Of a stretch of 5,826 nucleotides of DNA, positions 1 through 5,826 are shown piece by piece; the stretch's first letter is position 1; each line of letters opens with the position of its first letter. Source of the stretch: Oscillospiraceae bacterium. GTDB lineage: Bacteria > Bacillota > Clostridia > Oscillospirales > Ruminococcaceae. Under the pieces are notes generated by a model. The model was not told where the DNA came from. It was given only the letters and a program-made list of their open reading frames with translations, and ran no database searches. The translations under genes were made by a program, and so were the position numbers. The stretch covers positions 1 to 5,826 of the forward strand of contig WRIP01000095.1 in the NCBI GenBank assembly GCA_009782665.1, in the 5' to 3' direction.

Positions 1-25
1 AATTGTTGGCTAATACATATATATC

Positions 26-30
26 GGAGG
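26..30 (+). promoter_or_regulatory. Ribosome binding site of paralogue 1
   Basis: GGAGG is four bases before ATG 35. It lies in an AT-rich leader (TAATACATATATAT) that could hold a promoter -10 region. The window starts too close to the gene to judge a promoter, and the operon may begin upstream. Confidence 0.75.
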
Positions 31-34
31 ATAC

Positions 35-1534
35 ATGGGAAGAATAACAAATATTGAGGCTCTTACAGGTCACGGAAACATCGAGGGTCGACGGGTGCTT
101 GCAGATATTATGGATTACGGACTTACCTCGGTCGATCCCTATGATAATACCAGAGAGTTGGTTAGAAGAGAGGGAAATCTGCTCATTTTTGATGGGTTGG
201 ATTTTGAGGCTAAGGGAGATCCCAAGAGCGGTAAGGCCATATATGATCTTGATCTATTGGACCGCGTATATGTGTTCGGGATCGGAAAAGGCATACAACG
301 TCTGACCAAAGCGTTAGAGGATATTTTGGGGGACTACCTCACCGAAGGGCATGTGGTTGCTAAACACGGCGATGAGGTAATAATGGAGCGGATGGGTGTG
401 ACACTGGCCGGTCATCCGGTACCGGATAAATACTGTGCCATAGGATGTCAAAAGATAGTCGACATCATTGAAGAGGCTCAGCTAACTGAAAATGATCTGG
501 TCATTACTGCCATCGGCAACGGGGTATCGTCATTGTTGACGCTCCCCTGGCCGGAGATTTCCTTAGAGGATGTTACCGAAACGACCCGTTTGATGCAGAT
601 AGAGTATGGAATAGGGACTGGTGAACTCAACGATATACGCATCAATGTAGACCGACTCAAAGGGGGTAGAATCAGTCGACTTATCCATCCGGCGAAGATG
701 GTTCATCTATTCGGAGTTGCCCCCGGGAATCCCGGAAGCAAAGAAGACGATCCGAGCATGAGTGAGTTTGATAATCTGCTCAAGAATAACCATTGGTTAC
801 ACACCGTGAGTGTTGATACTAGTCATACAACAGCACTTAATGTTATTGAAAAGTATGATACCGAAAATAAGATGCCTGAATCCATAATAAACTTCCTTAA
901 GAATTTTGATATGTCCAAGGCACCGGTGAGCTGGCAGGAGTATGAGACATTCGATACACGTCTGTTCGGTGTCATGCCGAAGAACCGTTCGTCGCTTGCT
1001 CGCGGCATGCAAAGAGCTAAAGAACTCGGATATACCCCCTACTACCTAGGTTGGATAACGGTTGAAGCCAATCCTGCTGGGATATATATGGCGAATCTGG
1101 CAACAGCTGCCGAAGCCGGATTGTCTCCGTTGAAACCACCTTGTGCTATCTTCACCACCGGAGAGTTGCTAGTTACCTGCGGTGATAATCCCGGGGTAGG
1201 AGGAAGAAACCAGGAATACTGTCTGTCGGGAGCCAGACGCATTTCCGGCAGTAAAAGAATAGTCATGTCGGGTAGTGATACCGACGGAACCGATGGACCT
1301 GGGGGAGAGTTTCATCCCGATGCGACTGCTAAAGGGGTGACGGTACTCACAGGAGCCATCGTCGATGGATATACCATGGCAGAATGTGCTAAGAAGAATA
1401 TAGATGTATATGAGGCACTCCAAAATCATGCCACCTCCGCACCGCTCTGGGAGATTGATAGTGGAATCGCTGCCATACAGAATATTAGCATCGGTGACTA
1501 TGCCTGTACCATTGTCATGGATCATGATGGTTGA
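35..1534 (+). CDS. Glycerate 2-kinase-like (DUF4147/MOFRL) protein, paralogue 1
   Basis: This is a 499-residue protein of the type II glycerate kinase superfamily, which transfers phosphate from ATP to glycerate or similar hydroxy acids in the cytoplasm. The N-terminal DUF4147-like domain (about residues 20-330) has the glycine-rich lysine loop FGIGKG (Lys85), AGHPVPD (125-131), GNGVSS (161-166) and IRINVDRLKGG (201-211). The C-terminal MOFRL-like domain has GE at 376-377, GVGGRNQE (387-394) and DTDGTDGPGGEFHPDA (415-430). No signal peptide or membrane segment is visible. ATG 35 is chosen because GGAGG lies four bases upstream and it matches the start of paralogue 3. Oddities: the usual GGGSA motif is GNGVSS, and the SDVxGD motif is replaced by FGVAPG (226-231). 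It is the most divergent copy: it has SSLLTLP and EANPAG where the other two share GSLCTYP and CEAS. The family assignment is firm, but glycerate as substrate is uncertain. Confidence 0.93.
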   Translation: MGRITNIEALTGHGNIEGRRVLADIMDYGLTSVDPYDNTRELVRREGNLLIFDGLDFEAKGDPKSGKAIYDLDLLDRVYVFGIGKGIQRLTKALEDILGDYLTEGHVVAKHGDEVIMERMGVTLAGHPVPDKYCAIGCQKIVDIIEEAQLTENDLVITAIGNGVSSLLTLPWPEISLEDVTETTRLMQIEYGIGTGELNDIRINVDRLKGGRISRLIHPAKMVHLFGVAPGNPGSKEDDPSMSEFDNLLKNNHWLHTVSVDTSHTTALNVIEKYDTENKMPESIINFLKNFDMSKAPVSWQEYETFDTRLFGVMPKNRSSLARGMQRAKELGYTPYYLGWITVEANPAGIYMANLATAAEAGLSPLKPPCAIFTTGELLVTCGDNPGVGGRNQEYCLSGARRISGSKRIVMSGSDTDGTDGPGGEFHPDATAKGVTVLTGAIVDGYTMAECAKKNIDVYEALQNHATSAPLWEIDSGIAAIQNISIGDYACTIVMDHDG

Positions 1535-1543
1535 AAAAAATGC

Positions 1544-1549
1544 AGGTGA
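1544..1549 (+). promoter_or_regulatory. Ribosome binding site deciding the start of paralogue 2
   Basis: AGGTGA matches the 3' half of the extended Shine-Dalgarno consensus AGGAGGTGA and lies five bases before ATG 1555. It supports that start over the upstream TTG 1531 and ATG 1540 in the same frame, neither of which has a visible purine-rich site at proper spacing. Confidence 0.6.
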
Positions 1550-1554
1550 AGTCT

Positions 1555-3054
1555 ATGCAGAGAATCATAAATGGTGACAGTTTAACAGGTCATGGTAATA
1601 TCGAGGGAAGAACCGTTCTTTTGGATATTATGGAGTGTGGTATGCGTGCTGCCGATCCATACAACAATACCTTGGCATTAATGAAACTTGAAGGCGACAA
1701 CCTCATTTTCAGCGGTACTGTATTTGAGGCAGCAGGAGATCCTCGAACCGGTAGGACGGTCTTTGATCTGAAAAAAGATATCGACAGAATATATCTTGTC
1801 GCCATCGGTAAGGGTATACAAAGGATTGCCAAGGCCTTGGAGGATATTCTGGGGGACCGATTGACCGGAGGGCATGTACTGGCCAAACACGGAGATGGAA
1901 TAATAATGGAAAGGGTAGGGGTGACGCTCGGAGGACACCCCACCCCCGATAAATACTGTGTCGAAGGATGCAGACATATCGAAGAGATAATCATCGGAGC
2001 TCAGCTGACCGAACGAGATCTTGTCATAACTGCCATGGGAAACGGAATCGGGTCACTCTGCACCTATCCAGTGGAAGAGGTCCCGCTTGCCGATGTGACC
2101 GAAATGGTACGGTTGATGCAGATAGAGTACGGTATGCCTACCGCTGATCTCTGCTATATACGCAATAACATCGACCGATTAAAGGGCGGAAAGCTATCTC
2201 GAATGCTGCGACCAGCTAAAATGGTACATCTGCTGGGGATAGCGCCCAAAATCGTCAATACACCCCATTACGATGTCAGTGGTTATGATGCGTTGACTAA
2301 ACGCAACCTGTGGATACATACACTCTGTGACACAACCTCGCCGGGTGAAGCACTGGAGATAATAGAGGAGTGGGATACGAATAAGCGATGCCCCACATCA
2401 ATCATAGAGTATCTGAACAACTATGATCGACGCTATCTGACGGTGAAACCAGAAGAATACGAAGGATGGGACTGTCGTGTGTTTGGGTTGATGCCCTTTG
2501 AACTGGCAGCATTACCGTCCGCAATGAAACGAGCCAAAGAGCTGGGATATACCCCCCATCTGTTGACCGAATGGCTTCAATGTGAAGCCTCTTCAGCCGG
2601 TGCTGTTATCGGACAGATAGCCATCTCGACCGAAAAGAACTTTACCTCTTTTAAGGCACCTTGTGCTATCTTTTCAGGAGGTGAGGTGATTGTCACCTGC
2701 GGTGAGAATCCCGGAGTTGGCGGTAGAAATCAAGAGGTCACAGCCTCGGGAGCACTGACCGTCTTCGGAAGCAAACGCATTGTAATGGCAGCGGTTGATA
2801 CCGACGGTACCGATGGACCTGGAGGAGAGTTTCATCCCGATGCTACATCAAAAGGGATCACGGTACTCAGCGGAGGTATGGTGGACGGATATACTCTTGA
2901 TACCGCAATAACCAAAGGGGTAGATCTGAAGGAATCGTTGAGGACACACTCGACGTCTGTGGCACTGTGGGAGATAGATTGCGGCATAGCCGCCAGCCAG
3001 AACATTAGCATTACCGATCTGCAATGTACCTTAGTCATGGATCATGATGGATAA
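1555..3054 (+). CDS. Glycerate 2-kinase-like (DUF4147/MOFRL) protein, paralogue 2
   Basis: This is the second tandem copy, 499 residues from ATG 1555. The frame is open back to a TTG at 1531 that would overlap the upstream stop. ATG 1555 is preferred because AGGTGA lies five bases before it, and because MQRIINGDSLTGHGN then aligns residue for residue with the starts of the neighbours and gives the same length as copy 1. Visible motifs are AIGKG (Lys86), GGHPTPD (126-132), GNGIGS (162-167), RNNIDRLKGG (203-212), GVGGRNQE (387-394) and DTDGTDGPGGEFHPDA (415-430), ending in MDHDG. The family's SDVxGD site reads LGIAPK here. Its mid-region GNGIGSLCTYPVE and EYGMPT are shared with copy 3, so copies 2 and 3 look like closer relatives there. 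Two consecutive stops (TAA TAG) end the gene. It is probably a soluble kinase of a hydroxy acid; the substrate is unknown. Confidence 0.92.
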   Translation: MQRIINGDSLTGHGNIEGRTVLLDIMECGMRAADPYNNTLALMKLEGDNLIFSGTVFEAAGDPRTGRTVFDLKKDIDRIYLVAIGKGIQRIAKALEDILGDRLTGGHVLAKHGDGIIMERVGVTLGGHPTPDKYCVEGCRHIEEIIIGAQLTERDLVITAMGNGIGSLCTYPVEEVPLADVTEMVRLMQIEYGMPTADLCYIRNNIDRLKGGKLSRMLRPAKMVHLLGIAPKIVNTPHYDVSGYDALTKRNLWIHTLCDTTSPGEALEIIEEWDTNKRCPTSIIEYLNNYDRRYLTVKPEEYEGWDCRVFGLMPFELAALPSAMKRAKELGYTPHLLTEWLQCEASSAGAVIGQIAISTEKNFTSFKAPCAIFSGGEVIVTCGENPGVGGRNQEVTASGALTVFGSKRIVMAAVDTDGTDGPGGEFHPDATSKGITVLSGGMVDGYTLDTAITKGVDLKESLRTHSTSVALWEIDCGIAASQNISITDLQCTLVMDHDG

Positions 3055-3065
3055 TAGATAAAAAC

Positions 3066-3069
3066 GGAG
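3066..3069 (+). promoter_or_regulatory. Ribosome binding site of paralogue 3
   Basis: GGAG, extended as GGAGAAGTGAT, lies seven bases before ATG 3077 in the 22-base gap between copies 2 and 3. Confidence 0.65.
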
Positions 3070-3076
3070 AAGTGAT

Positions 3077-4579
3077 ATGTATAAGAGAATACTTAACTAT
3101 GAGGAGTTGACCAACCATGGCAATCTGGAAGGCAGAAGGATTGCAGCCGAGATTATGGAAGCGGGTCTGTCAGCTACCGACCCATACAACAACACGACCA
3201 AGCTGGTGACCCTCAAAGACGGGATACTGACCTTTGAGGGAAAGATTTTCGAACCTCAGAATGACCCACATTCAGGTCCAGCTGTATTTGATCTCAATAC
3301 AATCGACCGCGTGTTTGTGTTTGGGTTGGGTAAAGGAATTCAACGTATCACCAAAGCACTCGAAGATATTCTAGGAGATTATCTGACCGGTGGGCATGTC
3401 TTAGGCAAGCATGGGGATGAGGTCATCATGGAAAAAGTCGGGGTCACGCTAGGTGGGCATCCAACCCCAGATATTTACTGCGTTGAGGGTTGTCGCAGGA
3501 TAGTAGAGGTCATCGAAAACGCACATTTTACTAAAAATGACCTAGTCATTACAGCTATCGGTAACGGAATAGGGTCGCTGTGTACCTATCCCGTAGAGCA
3601 GGTACCCATCGATGATGTTACCGAGATGGTTCGATTGATGCAGATTGAGTACGGTATGCCGACCAGTCTTATCTGTCATCTGCGCAATAATGTCGACCGA
3701 CTCAAAGGTGGTCGAATCAGTCGAATGATTCACCCGGCTAAGATGGTTCACCTACTCGGTGTTTCAGCGTCCTCAACCGATGATCCCAACCGTGCCGGAT
3801 ACTATACATTACTTGAGACAAACGTCTGGCTGCATACCCTTGCGGACAACACTTCTGCTCAGCAGGCACTTGAGATTATTGAAACTTGGGATGTAAAGCA
3901 TAAGACACCGCAATCGGTACTCGACTATCTACGCAATTTCGATAGTGCTAATGAAACGGTAAGGTTACCAGAATATGAATCGTTTGATGCTCGTATCTTC
4001 GGGGTAATGCCACCTGAATTAGCTGCTGTTCCCAGCGCGATGGAACGAGCCAAGGAACTCGGATATACCCCGTACATACTCGCAAAGCGTCTGAGTTGCG
4101 AAGCATCGCAGGCAGGTCTGTTCATCGGACATGTTGCGAGAACTGTTGATGACGGAGTATCTGTGTTTAAGCCACCCTGCGCGTTGTTTTCTTCCGGAGA
4201 GGTGCTGGTGACTTGCGGAGAGAACCCCGGAGTAGGAGGCAGAAATCAGGAACTCACTCTCTCTGGTGCCACCGTGATACGTGGTAATAGGAGAATAGTT
4301 ATGTCAGCAGTAGATACTGATGGTACCGACGGTCCCGGCGGAGAGTTTCACCCCGATGCCACTGCTAAAGGCATTACGGTGCTTACCGGTGGTATTGTTG
4401 ACGGATACACGACACAAGAAGCGGTAACAAGAGAAGTAGATGTACCTGAGGCGTTGCGTACCCATTCTACATCCAAAGCACTCTGGGAACTCGATTCTGG
4501 TATTGCAGCTATACAGAATATATCCATCGGCGATCTGCAGTGTACCATAATAATGGATCACGATGGAGCAACAGAATAA
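3077..4579 (+). CDS. Glycerate 2-kinase-like (DUF4147/MOFRL) protein, paralogue 3
   Basis: This is the third tandem copy, 500 residues. The start at ATG 3077 is supported by GGAG seven bases upstream and by alignment with copies 1 and 2. It lies 22 bases after the stop of copy 2, so co-transcription is likely. Motifs in order: LTNHGNLEGR (11-20), DPYNNT (35-40), FGLGKG (Lys86), GGHPTPD (126-132), YCVEGC (134-139), GNGIGS (162-167), RNNVDRLKGG (203-212), GVGGRNQE (385-392) and DTDGTDGPGGEFHPDA (413-428). The position of the usual SDVxGD motif reads LGVSAS. The tail is MDHDG plus three extra residues (ATE) that the other copies lack. Those last codons precede the RBS of the esterase gene. No export signal is seen. 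It belongs to the type II glycerate kinase superfamily, but the altered catalytic-region motifs mean the reaction could be on another hydroxy acid. Confidence 0.93.
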   Translation: MYKRILNYEELTNHGNLEGRRIAAEIMEAGLSATDPYNNTTKLVTLKDGILTFEGKIFEPQNDPHSGPAVFDLNTIDRVFVFGLGKGIQRITKALEDILGDYLTGGHVLGKHGDEVIMEKVGVTLGGHPTPDIYCVEGCRRIVEVIENAHFTKNDLVITAIGNGIGSLCTYPVEQVPIDDVTEMVRLMQIEYGMPTSLICHLRNNVDRLKGGRISRMIHPAKMVHLLGVSASSTDDPNRAGYYTLLETNVWLHTLADNTSAQQALEIIETWDVKHKTPQSVLDYLRNFDSANETVRLPEYESFDARIFGVMPPELAAVPSAMERAKELGYTPYILAKRLSCEASQAGLFIGHVARTVDDGVSVFKPPCALFSSGEVLVTCGENPGVGGRNQELTLSGATVIRGNRRIVMSAVDTDGTDGPGGEFHPDATAKGITVLTGGIVDGYTTQEAVTREVDVPEALRTHSTSKALWELDSGIAAIQNISIGDLQCTIIMDHDGATE

Positions 4580-4580
4580 C

Positions 4581-4586
4581 AGGAGG
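4581..4586 (+). promoter_or_regulatory. Ribosome binding site deciding the esterase start
   Basis: A full AGGAGG immediately follows the stop of paralogue 3. It is six bases from ATG 4593 and three from ATG 4590, and it is downstream of the longer in-frame candidate ATG 4563. It therefore favours the 276-residue product. Confidence 0.75.
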
Positions 4587-4592
4587 AGAATG

Positions 4593-5423
4593 ATGATCAG
4601 CGAAACCTTTTCCGTTTCACCTACTAACAGTGAAGCCATATTGACATCATATTTGTGGGAGCCTTCTCTGCAACAGTCACCGGATAACAGATGGCAACCT
4701 GAACTGCGTCCGGCAGTCATCATCTGCCCGGGTGGTGCATATGTGTTTCTTTCCGATCGAGAAGCAGAACCGGTTGCGATGCAGTTTTATGCTAAGGGTT
4801 TACAGGTCTTTGTGTTGCGGTATTCGATACTGGAAGAATCGCGTTACCCCAATCCTTTGGAGGAAGCCTCTCGTGCCATCTGGCTAGTTAGATCGCATGC
4901 CAAAGAGTGGGGGATAGACGAACAGAAGATAATATTCGGAGGTTTTTCTGCTGGTGGGCATCTTACATCACTTATCGGTACACGCTGGAATGAACCGGGT
5001 TTAGCCGAGAGGTTAAGGATCCCTGTAGAAGGCAATAAACCCAACGGATTGATTCTATGTTACGCTAAGTTTGAACCTATCGACGAAACGCTTATCGACC
5101 TAGTAACACCCGAGCAACTCGGACATATGCTGCGAGTCTATGATCAACGCGCGGATGGGATAAAGAATGTCTCTAGCTTTACACCTCCAAGTTTCATATG
5201 GCACACGGTACAGGATGAAACGGTTCCGGTAGATGAGTCACTGCGTTTTGCATTGAAATGCCAGCAAGAGCAGGTCCCGTTTGAGCTACATGCTTATGCT
5301 GAAGGTGAACATGGTCTATCACTTAGTAACGATCTGAGCGACTACCGGAAATACCATCCAGTCAATGTCGAGGGATGGGTTACACTCTGTGTAAATTGGT
5401 TCAAACATATTTTGGATTTCTAA
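4593..5423 (+). CDS. Alpha/beta-hydrolase, acetyl/xylan-esterase type
   Basis: This is a 276-residue single-domain serine hydrolase related to the BD-FAE/acetylxylan-esterase-like enzymes, which hydrolyse short acyl esters of sugars and related compounds. The oxyanion-hole strand is VIICPGGAY (42-50), followed by a REAEPVA helix (56-62) and VFVLRYS (72-78). The nucleophile elbow is GFSAGG (117-122) with Ser119. The acid is Asp208 in WHTVQDETVPV, and the histidine is His240 in GEHGLS. The triad is therefore complete and the enzyme is probably active. No signal peptide is present, so it should act in the cytoplasm on imported or internal substrates. AGGAGG at 4581-4586 decides the start: ATG 4593 lies six bases away, with ATG 4590 three bases away as an alternative. 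The in-frame ATG at 4563 overlaps paralogue 3 and lies upstream of this RBS, so it is unlikely. The 13-base gap links it to the kinase operon. The exact substrate is unknown. Confidence 0.92.
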   Translation: MISETFSVSPTNSEAILTSYLWEPSLQQSPDNRWQPELRPAVIICPGGAYVFLSDREAEPVAMQFYAKGLQVFVLRYSILEESRYPNPLEEASRAIWLVRSHAKEWGIDEQKIIFGGFSAGGHLTSLIGTRWNEPGLAERLRIPVEGNKPNGLILCYAKFEPIDETLIDLVTPEQLGHMLRVYDQRADGIKNVSSFTPPSFIWHTVQDETVPVDESLRFALKCQQEQVPFELHAYAEGEHGLSLSNDLSDYRKYHPVNVEGWVTLCVNWFKHILDF

Positions 5424-5536
5424 CGGACCAGCAACAGTTTTTATGAACTGATTGAATATGGTTAGTCCCTTCTGATACCGTTAGAATTCGATTTTGATAG
5501 AGAACAAGTCCTGGTCGACAGTATATAGATAAGTTA

Positions 5537-5572
5537 TAAAGAATAATTGCGTATATACGCAATTATTCTTTA
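5537..5572. terminator. Perfect 36-base palindrome; candidate bidirectional terminator
   Basis: Each base from 5537 to 5554 pairs with its partner from 5572 down to 5555, giving 18 perfect pairs with no spacer. As RNA this would be a stem of about 16 pairs closed by a TATA loop, with a TTGCG/CGCAA core and A-rich/T-rich arms (AAAGAATAATT and AATTATTCTTT). The arms supply a U-rich 3' side on both strands, so it could end transcription in both directions. It starts 113 bases after the esterase stop. The low GC of the stem and the lack of a long pure T run make it atypical. It could instead be an operator or the left-end hairpin of a small mobile element. Confidence 0.5.
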
Positions 5573-5638
5573 CATTTGGATACATATATAGTATTATGAA
5601 GGCGATAGAACAGTCGGAGGTGCAGAGTTAATAACCCA

Positions 5639-5701
5639 CCGCTTACAGAAGCGGGGCTTGTAAAAGCCCTTATTGATTAGTCTAAGTTCTTTTAAAGAAC
5701 T
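5639..5701 (+). ncRNA. Three-hairpin cluster resembling an IS605/TnpB right end (omegaRNA-like)
   Basis: Three stems lie in a row. CCGCTT (5639-5644) pairs with AAGCGG (5649-5654) around ACAG. GGGCTT (5654-5659) pairs with AAGCCC (5664-5669) around a GTAA tetraloop of the GNRA class. AGTTCTTT (5685-5692) pairs with AAAGAACT (5694-5701). The pattern CCACCGCTT, AAGCGGGGCTTGTAAAAGCCC and a further subterminal hairpin resembles, from memory, the 3' ends of IS200/IS605-family elements, where this stretch forms the omegaRNA scaffold of TnpB and the right-end hairpin used by TnpA. No tnpB or tnpA is visible just upstream, so it would be a solitary remnant or non-autonomous copy. The stems are directly seen; the identity is inferred. 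Confidence 0.45.
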
Positions 5702-5826
5702 ACGTTACTTAAGAATATATAGGCACTTCAGAATACTCCACTAGTTATGAACACTGCGGTAAGTGATTAAACAATTCTAATGGGAAGGAATAGTGTTGCT
5801 TACAAAAACCTTAGGATAACATTGAC

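Larger units (their letters stand above)
5424..5826. other. Non-coding region after the operon
   Basis: These 403 bases have no convincing gene on either strand. All three + frames are broken by frequent stops, and no family-like peptide is recognisable. The region is more AT-rich than the operon and holds a long perfect palindrome and a three-hairpin cluster, listed separately. The last 47 bases are open from an ATG at 5780 but have no RBS at proper spacing. The final ATTGAC could be the beginning of a -35 box running off the edge. Confidence 0.6.

Noticed and set aside
13..23. ATACATATATA, repeated exactly at 5580-5590
   Set aside because: It is a low-complexity AT-rich 11-mer. Two copies in AT-rich non-coding DNA do not support a functional direct repeat.
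1169..1525. Minus-strand open frames opposite the kinase genes, the longest 118-139 codons
   Set aside because: They are antisense shadows of strongly conserved + strand coding sequence, recur at equivalent positions in the paralogues, and lack RBSs and recognisable domains.
5421..5483. TAACGG (5421-5426) and CCGTTA (5478-5483) inverted repeat around a CAGTT/AACTG mini-hairpin
   Set aside because: Six- and five-base stems over this distance are expected by chance, and no T tract follows.
5424..5529. Protein-like stretch in frame with the esterase after its stop (LIPLEFDFDREQVLVDSI)
   Set aside because: It is interrupted by stops on both sides, has no start codon or RBS, and is short enough to arise by chance. 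The esterase already ends at its family's usual place.
5596..5628. Eleven-codon frame MKAIEQSEVQS ending in TAA TAA just before the hairpin cluster, a possible tail of a decayed tnpB
   Set aside because: The position suits a TnpB C-terminus, but no upstream homologous coding sequence, such as zinc-finger cysteines, is present.
5780..5826. A short frame open from ATG 5780 to the window edge (begins MGRNSVAYKNL)
   Set aside because: Only 15 codons are visible, there is no RBS at proper spacing, and no family resemblance. It is too little to call a gene.

Overview
The window holds a compact, one-directional gene cluster on the + strand. Three tandem paralogues of the glycerate 2-kinase (type II, DUF4147/MOFRL) superfamily are followed by a cytoplasmic alpha/beta-hydrolase of the acetyl/xylan-esterase type, then about 400 bases of non-coding DNA rich in secondary structure. 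Good Shine-Dalgarno sequences (GGAGG, AGGTGA, AGGAGG) and 13-22 base gaps between genes indicate a prokaryotic operon. The mid-range GC, frequent ATA isoleucine codons and an IS605-like 3' structure fit an anaerobic Firmicutes-type bacterium or something similar, but nothing here fixes the taxon.

Layout: 35-1534 is kinase paralogue 1 (499 aa). 1555-3054 is paralogue 2 (499 aa, with the start chosen by alignment and RBS). 3077-4579 is paralogue 3 (500 aa). 4593-5423 is the esterase (276 aa). 5424-5826 has no convincing gene. It contains a perfect 36-base palindrome (5537-5572) and a group of three hairpins (5639-5701) that resembles the right end/omegaRNA of IS200/IS605-family (TnpB) elements. 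The operon may begin upstream, because the first gene starts only 34 bases into the window.

How the genes may work together: type II glycerate kinases phosphorylate glycerate or related hydroxy acids. The three copies here keep the glycine-rich lysine loop, the GGRNQE motif and a variant of the GTDG motif. All three lack the usual SDVxGD-type motif, carry GNGxxS where the family normally has GGGSA, and share a YCxxGC motif and an invariant MDHDG tail. They therefore look like a specialised subfamily whose real substrate need not be glycerate. The esterase keeps a complete Ser-Asp-His triad and could release a hydroxy acid, sugar acid or polyol from an acyl ester before phosphorylation. That pathway is an inference. 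The most unusual feature of the window is three diverged copies of this non-canonical kinase in a row, co-transcribed with an esterase.
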